A stretch of 64,000 nt of DNA, from the NCBI RefSeq assembly GCF_003368295.1, contig NC_039258.1:27148075-27212074 (forward strand), in the 5' to 3' direction. Within the stretch, counting starts at the first letter, position 1, and each line of letters starts with the position of its first letter. Of this stretch, positions 28,101 to 41,345 are shown piece by piece. The translations under genes were made by a program, and so were the position numbers. This DNA is from Carassius auratus (taxonomy: Eukaryota > Chordata > Actinopteri > Cypriniformes > Cyprinidae). Below the pieces are notes generated by a model, which did not search any database, was not told the origin of the DNA, and was given only the letters and a program-made list of their open reading frames with translations.

Positions 28101-31100
28101 AATGCAAAATGCAATATGTCCATTAGGAATCGCAGGTTGACCTCTAAAAGATCAGTATGACAGTGATATATTACATAGTTTGCTCCGCTCATGCAGAAAT
28201 TTAAGGGAACATAACAAATAGTGAGATAGCAAATTGGGTCATGTTGTGTCAGATCTCAATGACCTACTTCTTACGGCCTTTTTTTCTGATATGGCCTGGG
28301 GAGAATGTTCCACTTTCAAAGTCATGGCAAAAGTTCTAATCACCATCACCAAACAGCAAATACTAAAGTTTCTTCTCCAAAGTTCAGAGCATCTGTAATG
28401 TAATCAGTAGTCTGGTGATGGTATTTAACAGTGTTTACAAATGCAAGAAAGAGAACTAAGAAAACTCTTGAAATAAAAAAATATATAAATGAATGTTCAC
28501 AACATTGTATTGTGTATTATATTGTCTATAGCCGTTGAAAAATATTAAGGCAGCTGTATATTTTTGTGTGTTAAATTCTATTTGTACTGTATGCAAGTGT
28601 TAGACAAATACATCAAATAATTGTTTCCAAAATGAAAAAAACCTGCTTTTTACATTGCCATTATACTGATATCAAATATTATTTAGAAAATAATTATTTT
28701 TAAAATATTTAGAAAAATAAAACTAAATGAAATAATCATTCCCAAAATGAAATAATTATACATTGTCATAATGCAAAAAATCTTTCCGGAAAATATTTAT
28801 AAAAAGAACAAATTGTGAAAATAAAGAAAAAATGAAAAGAAGGAAAGAAAGAAATAATAAAAGAAAAGAATACAATTAATGTATTGGTTACTGACTAGAA
28901 GTAAATATTAAATTAGTGAATGTAAACATAATAATTAATTGTGACAGTCTAATGAATAAATAAATACATTTATTTATTTACCATTATCAGACCCCTGGCC
29001 TACAAAACACTACTTTAATGTCATGTTCCTGTAGAGGTCAGTGCAGCTCATGATTCTAGAACTTGTTGGAATAAAATAAGTCCTTATACTCATTACTCAT
29101 GCTATTATGAGAAGAAACATGAAAGTTTTACTGCACTGAATATTAATGATCATTAATCTACCTATAAGTCATTTCTCCAGTGGATTTTTTTCATCAAACC
29201 CACGTTGTACTTATGGGACAATGCAGCTATGTATTCATTAAAGTAAAACAAAAATCAGAGTAACTAATCTGCAATAACAGAGTTGCATTCAATACCATTG
29301 ACATACTTCTGTCACGTTCATTTTTTTAATTATTTTTTGGTCACCTGACAATCTTTTCAGCCTTCTTTTTATTCTTCTCTCTGCAGCCAGTCCAGGCTTC
29401 ATGGTACGCTTCATCGGTGTGACACAAACAGACACGCCGTGCACCTTCAGCAATAATACACCTTTGATGGAGCACAGTTGCCTTTGGAAACCTAGAGAGA
29501 GAAAGGGGGGTCTTAAGGGGCTTACTATTAGCTGCTTAAAATTCTTCTGATGTAACCAGTGCATAGCCACTGGAAACCAAAAAAATAGATGCATTCCCAC
29601 TAGAGTGGCACTTTCACCCTATTTTGTTTACTCTCAGTGGTGTTGTGTTCCAGACGTCTTTTTTTTTTACAGCTGAGGAAACTAAATAATGAGTTCTTTC
29701 ACTGAGCGAGTCGGTGTGAAGGCAACACTGTTTATCTTTATATCTTCAGCCGTGGCAGACAGCTTCATACAGTGTCGCAGGCATACTGACACAAGGTGCC
29801 TTGGCATTCAAAATGGCCAGAGTACAGGCTCTTGGGGTTAGAGAAACTTAAAAACAAAAAAAGATCTTTGTACAGTCCAAACAAATGGCCGTGTCAGACC
29901 AATACTGAAATGTCAGGTACTGTAGTTGAAATGCCTCTGTTTACTCAGGATAGAGATGCGTGTGTGGATCTTTATAACATATAAGCTTTCAGTGAAAATG
30001 TCACTCTGAGGACTGATTGCTGGATCATGAAGTTCAATCATAAACATTATTCACAAAAATGATGAAGAACATAATATTTTTTGGCACATAATGGTTCTTC
30101 ATTGGCATTGATGGTTCCATGGTACCCTTAACATCTAACCTTTCCATTGCATAACATTTTTTTTTTAAACAGTGGAACAATGTTTATTAAAAACATCATA
30201 TTAAAATGTACTGTATTGTGGAAAATATAACTGAAATATGCTTTTAAAAAAGTACTTTTAAGAACTGAAAGCCAATATATTTACAAATTAACACTGAACT
30301 AACTGGAGCTGAATGATGACACTGTTGTCTTGTTAGAGCTGCTTTCAGGAGATTTTGGATTTGTCTTATATTGGAAAACTATTTGCATTTGAAACAATCT
30401 TTAATTTATAAATTGCTATATAGCGTCTTGACTTAATAAAGGTGTAAACCATTCGGAAAAAAAATATGCTAATGAGTTTTTATATTAGTACTGAAATATT
30501 AGGCAGGTGTGTTTGGCCTGAAGAGACTTTCAGGAGGCTGTATTTATTTTGATGTGGTGATGGCAGATGGACGCTCGGTTTGTAACTGATATGCCTCACG
30601 GCGACAGCCAGATAATTCCGCACCGGAGTGAGCAGATACACGGCAGACTCGCTGACCAGCTGTTACGTTAGGTAATTAAGAGCTGAGGCAGGCTTCTGGG
30701 CATGAGAAGACCCTGCACAAGGGGTTATGGACTGACAGCCAGAGGCTAGCTGTTTGGCAATCCACAACACAGGACTAAACACTGCAGTGGTTGACAGACA
30801 CCTGAATACCTCCTGGGAGACGCCTCTGAAGATATTGCCATTGTATTTATTGTGAAGGACACAGTAATGGAGTTTATTCAGGGTAGTTGAAATATTTCAT
30901 TTTGCATTGAGAAATAGATGTACAGTTACCTGGAACATTTTTCTTGTCACAGGGATTTTTTTCCAAATGTTTTTCATTCAAGATTTATTAAATATAGCAT
31001 CTACCCTGAAGCAGAAAAATATTTTAACAATTTGAATAGTATTAAAATAATATATTTATCTTATCTCATAAACTAAAATAATTTCTGTCAGAAATCTAAT

Positions 31101-32481
31101 GTTTTCTGTATATATTTATTTGATTTTAATTTAATTTGTTTTTAAATATAGATTTAATGTCTGTAATAATGTGATAAATAAAGACTTTCTCAGTGAATCA
31201 TCTATTAAAGGAAGTAATCAAAAAGGTGTTGCTGTAATTATAGTGCCTCTTTATGTACCATTGGTGACACATTTACCACTGTTCGTTGATTTTTTTTAAT
31301 CGATGAAATAGTCACTTCAGTAGGAATCTACTCGATCTGGAATTTCACATTAGGGCAAAAAGTTAGCAAATTTAGCAATAGGTTCATGTTGGTCACACAA
31401 CTTTGTCAAACTGACAAAAAGCTGCTAGGTTCAAAAGTGACTTCTGTGTGACCTCGAGTAGCTTTATTTAAAACATTATTACAATATTAATCGATTTTGC
31501 AGAAGTTTCAGTAATGTAACCCCACCTTAAAATATGTTTCCTAATGTGGCTGAATCATATATAACATAACAACTGAACTTCAGACCTTATTTGGAGACCT
31601 TCCAACCTTAATTGTACAATCATTTAGTCTACTTCTAGCCTATATAATTCACACGTGCCCTGTGTACAATATTTAAAAAGATTTTAAAGAACTAATTTAT
31701 AGTATATATACATCCGTAGTATTGCATCATCATGAAGCCTGAAAATGTCAATAGTTCAAAGTTCAGATATGTCACATGGCACGCAAAGTCAATAAAACCC
31801 GATTTAATAAAAAACCGATTCACTGGCATCTCGAATTTATGCAGGCACATATATAGCCTAGACTATAAAATAGTAGCACCTGGTCAGAAAGGTTATCTTT
31901 AAATTGTAGACCATTGGGGAGTTTAGCTCACTGAGCAGAAGAAACAACATAGTACTGCTTCAAGTCTAAATGTGCTCTGTCTCTTTAACTGACCGTGCCT
32001 TGTGTAAACATTACTGTGCGCAATACTATTTCACACAGAGCGTTGTTGCTGCCTCTGCCAGAACTTCAAAGAGCCGTGGACGGCACCCATTACTTGGAAA
32101 GAGAGAAAATCACTCAAAATCAAAAGTGCATTTGTCTCCCCGATACGTTACCGCAGGACTCCCCGTGGGTTCCCCGCTGTGTCTGATGGGCTTCCCCTGT
32201 CTGCGGCTCAGCAGGAAGTGAGCAGGTGAGACGCACCTGTTCAGAACACAGACTGAAACTCAGCACTAGTATCTGATGGCTGGCAAACACTTCGGATAGC
32301 TGTATGATATGCCAAAACGCACATCACGCTATTATTCCTAACAGCAATTCGCCGATAAAAAGAAGACATGGACTTAGACCTGCACTGGGCTCCAAAGCCG
32401 GATTACGTGTTGCGTTTTTGAAACATATCCCTCCGCGACCTATACAGGTGGGACGCGAAACTGTTCACACGAGTTTCTGTT
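24635..32481. other. Intergenic region between klhl38 remnant and lratd2
   Basis: No exon could be supported. It holds a (TA)n array (25087-25144), a (CT)n run near 26655-26671 and AT-rich low-complexity stretches near 27060-27200 and 28640-28960. The 5' leader of lratd2 probably begins within the last 500 bases. One open stretch at about 29383-29490 follows a good acceptor (CTTCTCTCTGCAG) but has no GT donor and no recognised homology. Confidence 0.5.
25087..25144. repeat. (TA)n microsatellite
   Basis: About 58 bases of TA repeats preceded by GTGTGT. Confidence 0.93.
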
Positions 32482-33294
32482 ATGGGGAATCAAGTGGAGA
32501 AACTTACCCATTTGAATTACAATGAATTACCCACCGCTGACCCTAATGGATTTGACCTAGAAGACGACGCTCCACGGATCGGCGTGTCTTATATTTTCTC
32601 CGCGGATGACGACGAGCAAGAGGAGAACATCGATGAGACAGAAAAGGAAGATGTTAAGCACTACGACTGTCGCGATGAATTAGAAAGCGCGGTATATTAT
32701 CGCGACGAGTGTATATATGAAAGGAATAGCAGGTTCGGTGAAGTGGGAACCATGTCGTGCGAAAACTTGGCGAATAAGTGCAAACCCGGTGACCTGGTGG
32801 AGTTTGTGGCTAACGGTCAGTACCCGCACTGGGCAGTATGCGTCGGCGACCAACAGGTGGTTCATTTGCATAGAAACGAGATTAAATGCGACTTTCTTTT
32901 CGATGCCAGTCAAGGTAAAAGGGGCAGAATTGTGAACGAGCTGTATAAGTTTCAGGCGCTGAGCCCGGATGTTGTGGTGCAGAATGCCATGGAGCAAGTG
33001 GGGATGAAAGAGCGAGACATTTGCTGGAAGAACTCTGAATGCTTCGCTGCCTGGTGCAGGTTTGGCAAACGCGAGTTTAAAACGGGAGGCGAGATACGAA
33101 TCGGGAAGCAGCCGTACAAGATGAAACTGCAGCTGTCAGAGAAGAAAAGTCACGTTTTGGACTTTCAGAGTTTGGAGGATTTGATCATGGAAAAGAGGAG
33201 AAACGATCAAATGGGAAGGGAAGCCGTCATTCAGGAACTGGAGAATCATTTAAATTGCACGGAAGACACTGAGAATGATTACAGTTGTAACTGA
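32482..33294 (+). CDS. lratd2: LRAT domain-containing protein 2 (FAM84B)
   Basis: A single uninterrupted exon of 270 codons, ATG to TGA. The N-terminus MGNQVEKLTHLNY is nearly that of human FAM84B/LRATD2. A variable acidic stretch (about 42-58) is followed by the LRAT-like fold: PGDLVEFVANGQYPHWAVCV (103-121) with the conserved histidine at 116, VVHLHRNE, DASQGKRGRIVNELY, and WKNSECFAAWCRFGKREFK (182-200). The C-terminal signature SLEDLIMEKRRNDQMGREA (230-248) is typical of the LRATD pair. In active LRAT and HRASLS enzymes the catalytic cysteine lies in NCEHF; here it is N184-S-E-C-F, so the nucleophile is lost and acyl transfer is unlikely. The mammalian protein lacks an assigned reaction. 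LRATD1 is the alternative, but the N-terminus fits LRATD2. Confidence 0.93.
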   Translation: MGNQVEKLTHLNYNELPTADPNGFDLEDDAPRIGVSYIFSADDDEQEENIDETEKEDVKHYDCRDELESAVYYRDECIYERNSRFGEVGTMSCENLANKCKPGDLVEFVANGQYPHWAVCVGDQQVVHLHRNEIKCDFLFDASQGKRGRIVNELYKFQALSPDVVVQNAMEQVGMKERDICWKNSECFAAWCRFGKREFKTGGEIRIGKQPYKMKLQLSEKKSHVLDFQSLEDLIMEKRRNDQMGREAVIQELENHLNCTEDTENDYSCN

Positions 33295-35096
33295 TGATGG
33301 ATCAAAGAGGGAGGTTCTCTAGAGGGCAAACAGCCTCATCATGGAGGATCGTGTGGGCTTTATTTGTAATCACCTCAAGCACAGAGGCAGTGTTGCAATT
33401 TCATCAGTTTCTCAAGAGAGTTTTCCGTTAGCAGTACTTTTATAAATTGAACAACTTCAGCTTGTTTGCATTGATAATCCTGGTGTTTAAGGATTTGCTT
33501 TGCTGTATTCTCATCCAAGGGAATGTTTAATGAAATCCTTTCCACATCACCTTTTAATGATCACATTTACAGTATTTTATTTTGAGGACTGGCAAATTAG
33601 GCTATGTATTCCCTTGACACATATTTCAATAAAGTCTGAATATTTTTACTTAAGCAATGTTTTGTTCTTCAGCATTGGATTGTGATATAATCAACATGAT
33701 TTTTTGTTATTTAGCTTCAAGTACATATAAACATATTTTTGCTACAGAGCTTATTCAAATGTTATTTGTGCATATGCAGAGAATATATATTTATTTTAAA
33801 TGTGTTTCAGTGTTCAGTTCAGATCAACTCTTCCAATTGGTTTGATAAATATAACTTGTTTTTATAAATATATATATATTTATTTATTTTTCTTTTGGTG
33901 GTGATTGAGTGTTTTCTGTCCGGAGTTGACTCCTGATTCCATCATATTTATTTCAAGAGTATCCAAACATTTCATGATGAAAAACACCCCAAGGGAAAAA
34001 GTAAACATGTATTTATGAATATGATTAAAATAACCAAGAGTTTACAATGTTCAGAGGAAAGGATTTCTTCCACAGATCGTCACTTGGCCCATCTAAGCGT
34101 ATATATTTTGTTTTCCCTGGTGACTTTAATGATTATATCTTACTTATATAATTTTTAATGATGCCACATATTACAGGTGTAGACAGCGTTATATCGGAGA
34201 GTTAATATGTAAGAAAAACTGGGTAGTGACCATAAAAAAACTCTCTTTTTATGTTCATAAAGCATGCATTTGCCCTTTGTGTTGTTTTTGTTGTGCCCCT
34301 TTAGGGATTTGATATGAATCAATAGGGAGAAAAGGGGCCATGGCAAGAAAGAAAAATGTGGTCTCTGTGTTTCTGATGTGTGTTTTGTTTCATGATCCCA
34401 GACTTGAGATCCCCCGTTGGTAGTATCTGTGAGATAATGTTGCCTTAAGGAGGTTTTGTTTAGCCAAAGAGGAGAGGATTTACATATCTGCTGGAGAGCT
34501 TGACTGCAATCCCAAGATAAGATGTACAGATGCTCAGAAATGATAACCACTGCTTTTTGAAGCTTTTCAAACTAGAAGTCTTAATTAGATCAATTTAAAC
34601 TCATTTCTCATCTAATTTAAGATACTGGCTCAGATTTAAGCATAAAATCATGTCATTTAAGCCAACGTTAATCAAATTAAGTTGCTGGTTTAGACTAATA
34701 ATTAAGATGCAATCTTAATATGTTATTATTTTGTGTAACTCAATGGTACAAATATGCCTTTAAAACATCCCCCCCACAGGTCACACAAAGTAACTCAACT
34801 ATAAAATAGCTATTTTTAAAGAGTCTCTGCAGCTAACAATGATTGACATTCATCCCCAAATCCTTTTTGCCACATAAAGCTGTTCTGTGCTTTACTACGC
34901 TGTATATCAAACTCAGTAGTGGGCCACATTGCTGTCTTGTGTGCAAAGATTTAATGGACTATGACAGAAATACTTAGACAACATGTAAACAAACTGCCCT
35001 TCCTGTTCAGTGGGCTGAGGTTTTCTGTGGAAGGCAGGAACAGGATGTGAAATGATATTGTACAACTGATTCCCCCATCGGACTGAGCTGACAATA

Positions 35097-35800
35097 CTGC
35101 AAGGAATAGTTCACCCAAAATGAAAATTTGCTGAAAATGCACTCACTCTCAGGCCACCCAAGATGAGTTTGTTTCTTCATCAGAACAGATTTCAGAACAG
35201 AACAGGAGAAATGTAACGGTAGATCACATGTTCACAAATGGATCTTTGAAAGTGAATGGGTGCCGCCAGACTGAGAGTCCAAAAATCACAATAATTCACA
35301 AATAATACAAATGTTTTTAGTAAAAAAAAAAAGTAGTAATAAATCACCTATTGAACTTCAAACTGTTGTTTCCAGCTAAAATACAAGTCATCCCAAGTCC
35401 TTGCTTTAGTTATTAAAAATGGTCTTGATAGAAATTCTCACAGATCAACAAACATTTACAAGCAAAAACAGACAACGAGGACTAACTTTTTCACTATGAA
35501 TATTTTCCATGGTTTATGGATTTATGGTTTGTGGTTTGTTACAGTTTAAAATTAAAATGCCTTAACAATGGATTAGTTTTTTCAAACATGCAGCTTTTCA
35601 CTTCATAAGACATTAATTGATGGAGTTGTGTGGATTATTGTGATGTTTAGATCATTCTGATGGCATTCATTGATTAGCTGCTGTAAAGCTACATTTCTCC
35701 AAATCTATTCCAGTGAAGAGACAAACCCATCTATAACTTTATAAATTGGTGAGTCAATATTCAGAAATTTTCATTTTTGGATGAACTTATTCTTTCAAAG
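35097..35800. mobile_element. Decayed DNA transposon with GGAATAGTTCACCC termini
   Basis: The left end reads GGAATAGTTCACCCAAAATG and the right end contains ATTTTCATTTTTGGATGAAC followed by TTATTCTTTC, an imperfect inverted repeat. I remember the terminal motif GGATAGTTCACCC as one of the most abundant DNA-transposon ends in zebrafish. Inside lie GAAAGTGAATGGGTGCCG and TTCACTTCATAAGACATTAA, also typical of that family. No coding sequence or clear target duplication remains. Confidence 0.65.
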
Positions 35801-37071
35801 TTATTTTTTTTTTTTGCCACCAAGTATTTAATTCGGTACTCTTTATATTTAATATATTAAGTAGTAAGTTACATTTGCATAGCTGTCAGAACAAGCCTAA
35901 ATATTTACTCTGTTATAATGTGTTATCTTAAATAAGGTGTTATCTTCTTAATCTCTTCTCTTTGCCAGGGTTTGTTGGGTTAATCAGATCTTAATCTGAT
36001 TGGGTTAATCAGTGGCTCTGACTCTCATCACCCCTCACTTTCATGGAAACACTGAGACTGTTTAAACTAGAAGGTCTGGTGATAGTAAATCATTTCTGAA
36101 TACCAGAGAGAGAAAATGAGAGCAATCCATTCACTGACCTGCTGCCCCTCCTCTAACCTGCTATAGCAAAAGGCAAACATGATCATCAAATATTTCATTT
36201 TTATAGTACAACAACAGCATTGCGGTATGAATTAGTATTAAAGACACATGAAATAAAAGTTTCATTGCTGAAAAAAATCACTATACTATCTATCCATAAC
36301 GGATAATTCAAAAACAGCCATAAAAATGATCTAAATAGCTCCGGTGTTAAGATCTCCTCTCAATGAGATAAGTGGAGATACTTAAGACCACATAACACAG
36401 TAGTTATTTACAAAGTTATTTACAGCTCTTTGATTTGATAGCTCTCGAGTCCCTTCATTCTGATCCAGTTTTAATTTACTGCTCATCCTCTGAAGTTTAA
36501 ATGGATAATGTGAATTTAAATTGCTGTATAAGATCCAATGCAATAACATAATCTTAATTTGGTTAAAACGGCACTTTCATGTGAAAAAGATAATGAAGAA
36601 GAATTATAAGCTGTACTGTCCTGGTGATTTTTTGCCATCTATAATTCCATTGCAGATGAGGGTTTTGAGATGAGATCTCCTGTTTGCTGCTGGGATATGA
36701 AATTAGAAATGCAAATATAAAATGCAGCACTATAGACTTGTGGTCAGGATACCTATCATAATAAGACAGATTAGTTCAGTAAACTCTGTATGCAATTTGA
36801 ATGTGAACATGATGTTAGTTGTGGTGGTTAGTAACTTGATACATTTCAGTTTCTTATGATGGTAGTATTTCTCAGGAAGTGTTAAAACAGTCACTTTTAT
36901 GTCTAAGTATTTCATTTCCAAGGAAGGAGATTATTCCAGTGCAACAAAGCTACATCTCCCAGCTGTGCAACATGTTATTGCAATTTATTGTGAGACTAAT
37001 TACATGGGATCATTACACTCCCAACAGCAATCAGAACTCTCTCCCGAAAGTAAAAGACAGATTAAAATCTT

Positions 37072-37316
37072 TATATGAAGAGTTCAGATGCAAAAGCCTC
37101 TAAATGCCATCTGAAATTTTCATCTAAAATTAGGATTTTTATCAAGCTCCTATGCTTAGGTTGAGTCATTTTATTTTAATGGCAATGTACAGGTCCTTTT
37201 CCAGGCTATTAAAGTGAAATAACTGAACATAAATATAGGAGCCTGATAAAAGTCCTAATTTTTTATGAATATTTCAGATGGCATTTAGAGGCTTTTGCAT
37301 CTGAACTCTTCATATA
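37072..37316. mobile_element. Long-arm inverted-repeat element (MITE-like)
   Basis: Two arms of about 85 bp are near-perfect reverse complements: TATATGAAGAGTTCAGATGC, then AAAAGCCTCTAAATGCCATC on the left, mirrored by GATGGCATTTAGAGGCTTTT, then GCATCTGAACTCTTCATATA on the right. About 75 bp of unique sequence separate them. The ends are TA-rich, compatible with a TA target site as used by Tc1/mariner elements, but the superfamily is inferred. No coding sequence. Confidence 0.8.
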
Positions 37317-39202
37317 TTCAATCAATGGCATGGTAAAGGAAGAGTGAAATGGAAAGAATTATTCATACTTATCCGTTTGACTAGAAAGGAATTATGAGAG
37401 ATGGTATGATGGAAAGAAATGTATCACATTATTCTTATTCATTAATCCTTATATAAAATAAAATAAAATAAAAATTTGACCTTCAGGTTTTGGTTCACAT
37501 GGTTTACAAAATGTTTTTTAAAAATGAGAATAGTTTACTTTTATCTGCTTAGGTTGTGTACAATAAGAGGAACAATTGTTGAGAATAGCTAGGAAAACTC
37601 AGAGAAACAGAAGGTATTGCCATGAAGCCTTACCTAAAATAAATTGGATTTTTTTAATATGTAAATGTGCCTTTCTATTGATTTATAAAAAAAAAATGCT
37701 TTACATGTTTTAGTGAGCATTTAATACTGTGCAATCTGTACAGGCCCACAGGAGTCATCGATCAGGCCAACACCCTAATACATTTATAATTTAATCATAA
37801 AAAAAAGAAAACAAAAAGTTATGTTACCTGAAGATATTTGAAATGACCAGAACCAAGGTTCCTCCTTTACTCCAGTAAACACAGCATTCTGGTCCAGGAA
37901 ACATCTTATCAAAAAAAAAAAAAAAAAACATACAGTTTCCAGGATTTCCTTGGCCGAAGAACACTTAAGGCTTTTGTACCATATGAGTCAAAGCCATTCT
38001 CTCAAGAACATTCTTCCATAGTGCTTCTGGATTTAAGTCAGAACTTCTTCATAATGTATTATATGAATGGATAAACTAACTTTAACTTCTGAAAATACAA
38101 CACAGGCCTAAGACTTTGTGCAACATGTTGAAGAAAGCCATGTTTCTGGGTCTGACACCATGCTGAGTCATGACAAAACCTCAGCTATTCATTCCTGGCA
38201 TGATATCATGGCCTGCTGGACAAGAATCAGAACAAGTTTTAAATCCATCCATTGCTCTTTTTTCCCACTGCATCTGACACTCATCCTTCCCTTTTGTGTC
38301 ATATCCTGCTCTAATCTCATATTAGAGAGCACAGCCACCGGTTCAGCTCCCTGTGCTTCTTGTCTGGTTAATTTGTGGCCAGTCACTGGTGAGCCATTCA
38401 TGTGCCCCCATGATGCAGAGCAACAGAGGAGGTGAATGACGCTCATTATGACTAGCTCTTAATAACCTCCATGAATGAGGGCTGCCGGATCCATCCAGTC
38501 AAGAACCTCAGTTCAATTAGTATACAGCATAAAAAAAGCATAAGAGCAATGCATTTGTGCTTTTTCTCAAAAACTGCATCACAAAAAAGTGCAAATATGT
38601 AGATTTTATGAACTCATTTTGGAGATTTGCAAGTCTTAACATTGCAAGATGCACATCATGGATGTTTTAAACAATTTTAATAAAAGCGAAGCAGGAAAAT
38701 GAGAGACCACTTTGAATATGCCCCTTAGGCCCTGTCAGTTTGCAAAGCTCCAGTGTTCTGACAAGATAAGAGGATGACCCTGTTACTGACTTTTTTTTAC
38801 AGGCCAAGGATCATCAATGTGACACGTATTCGCCCAGCTCACTCTGACTGGCACTTCAGTCACACAACACTCCTTTACTCACTGCCACTGAACAATGTAG
38901 TGCCCTCCACAAATACACACACTTACAGAGACAGAAAACTACCAGGGCAAGTCAGAATCAAATTATCCAATCTATTTCCCAGCACTTGCTCAGGAAAATC
39001 ATAAGTGGGTCAGAAACTTTGACAGAGTTTCATTTGCCCCCCATGTTCTGAAGCTTGCTATGGAGATGTCAGCTTCTGGCTACTCTCATCTTTCTTCATA
39101 TTTAATTTTAATGCAAATAATGATAATGATGACTAAAATTTACCAAAAGAACATTCCTTTCACTCTGTTTCTCTGCATATAGCCTGTAATATTTTATTGT
39201 GT

Positions 39203-39207
<5 letters not shown>

Positions 39208-39258
<51 letters not shown>
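39208..39258. repeat. (TA)n microsatellite
   Basis: About 50 bases of TA repeats, followed within 50 bases by a short ACACACAC run. Confidence 0.93.
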
Positions 39259-39264
<6 letters not shown>

Positions 39265-39714
39265 AAATTTGTATTCTAATAAAATACACACACACACAAA
39301 AAGGATACAAAAAAATAAATGCAAGTGTACTATACAAAAAAAGAGTACTATACAAAAAAGTGTACTATACTAAAAGGTATATTGATTACTCATACACAGA
39401 ATTTTGTCTAATCAAATGCTTTCTAGAGCAAGAATGCCCCTCCCCCTGTGTCATCTGCTCCCATCTACCAAATAGCTTTTTCTTTTTTTTTCTTTTTTTT
39501 AGCTATGACATAACTAAAGCCTGTGGCTATTTAAAAAAAAAGAGGGGGAGAGAGATTATCAATATGTAACAACTTCCTGTTTCAATAGGACATATACTTA
39601 TATACATATACTACCCATCAGAATCTTGGGTTGGTACGTTTTTAGAGATGTCTGCTCACCATTTATTTGATCTAAAATATGTAAAACACTAATATTGCTA
39701 AATATTGTTATAAT

Positions 39715-39957
39715 TGGTACAATATGGTTTGGTGTACAAGAAACGTGTCATATCATTATCAATGTTGAAAACATAGCTCCTTAATATTTTTGTGTAAACT
39801 GTAAAACAATGTTCACATAAGCTTTCAACATTCTTTGATGAACAGAAAAAAACTATATTTATTTGAAATAGACTTTCGTAGCATTTGAAAACATCCTAAC
39901 CAAATAAAAGTTTGTAAAGAAGATCTTGACTCCCCAAACTTTTGAATGGTATTGCAA
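39715..39957 (+). repeat. Dispersed repeat family A copy
   Basis: The ordered blocks are ATTATCAATGTTGAAAACA, CTTAATATTTTTGTG, CATTCTTTGATGAACAGAAA and the terminal CCCCAAACTTTTGAATGG (about 39932-39949), the same as in other copies in this window. Confidence 0.7.
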
Positions 39958-41124
39958 ATGATTTCATGCAAAAAAATAAATTAATTACAGCTTTCAGAAT
40001 ACATAAAGTTACACAAAATGCTTTTGTCCTTCGTCTGTAAAGCAATGAAGATGAATAAGCACTTATTGCTAGTGTTGGTTCATGTGAATCCTGTCCCATC
40101 AGCATGACGTTTTTAACAAAAAAAATTATTAACACCAGCCACCCGAGCGATAACACAGAGAGAGTTTGTTTGATTTGACAGGGCACCCAATCTCCCAGCG
40201 CCGATCAGGCCTCATACTGTAGCAATGAGGAGGGCAGGAAGATAACAAGGCAGAAGCTAATTACAGCGCCACATTCACTCAGCCTGGCACCATCAGATTG
40301 CTGAGAATATTTGGTATTTTTCAGAACTGTGTTTTTAACAGTTGCACAATAAGAGTTCTTATGAATAATACGTGTGTGACTAGACCGCACATGTTTACAA
40401 AATTCCAGATGTACACGTTGCTAAATTGCAGAGGCTTTTATCACACGTTCACAGCAGACATGAATCATGCGGCTGAAATGGTTACATCATGTTTACCAAT
40501 GCAACATAGTTTCTGGAAAATATGTGTTATGGTGGACAACATAGCCATCGGTGTCAGGAATCTATTCATTTGAACTACAAGATGAAAAAAAAGTGGAATT
40601 AATAGCAGTTCAGTATTAACACTGTTGGGTTACGCAGGGAGGGATTTACAAAGATTTAATTTTCTAACCTAAGTAAGGCTTGTGTGCTTAGTAAAAGGTC
40701 ACAGAATTATTTTGTAATTCCAGCCAGTTGCAAGAAGGAAAAAGAGAGAGTGTGTGTGAGTGTGTGTGTGTGTGTGTATACTCGGCTATGTGAAATACTG
40801 AACAATGTCTTCACTAATACAGGGAGATATGTTGAAAGCTGATTTGTAGTGGCCCCCGCTATCTTAAAGGCTTATAAATCAGCCAAATAGTTGTTTGTTT
40901 AGTGTCAATAGCTTACTGTGAAGGTTAGGTTTATCGATAAATTATTATATAAATCCATTACATTTATGGGATATCCTGATTAACATGCACTGCAATCTGT
41001 AAAATGTTTTATGCCATTAAAAGTTTCTTATGTGCACCAGTGTTGCATTTATTTGATCAAATACTGTAAAAACAGGTATATAGTGAAATGTTAATAAACT
41101 GCATTTTATTCCTTTGATGGTAAA

Positions 41125-41345
41125 GCATTCAATCATTTTCAGCAGCCATTACTCTAATCTTCAGTGTCACACGATCCTTCAGAAATCATTCCGATATCCT
41201 GTGATTTGGTTCTCAAGAAACATTTCTTATTGTTATCAATGTCGAAAACTGTTGTGCTACTTAATATTTTTTGTGCAAACTGTTACAAAGTTTAAAAGAA
41301 TAACATGAATTAACATTATAATATAATGTATTTACTGTTACTTTA
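41125..41345 (+). repeat. Dispersed repeat family A copy
   Basis: It contains CATTACTCTAATCTTCAGTG, TCACACGATCCTTCAGAAAT, CAAGAAACATTTCTTATTGT and AAAACTGTTGTGCTACTTAA. The 3' part of the family (the CCAAACTTTTGAA end) is missing. Confidence 0.7.

Noticed and set aside
29383..29490. Possible exon after a good acceptor, reading PGFMVRFIGVTQTDTPCTFS
   Set aside because: No GT donor at its end, no neighbouring exon and no recognised homology.
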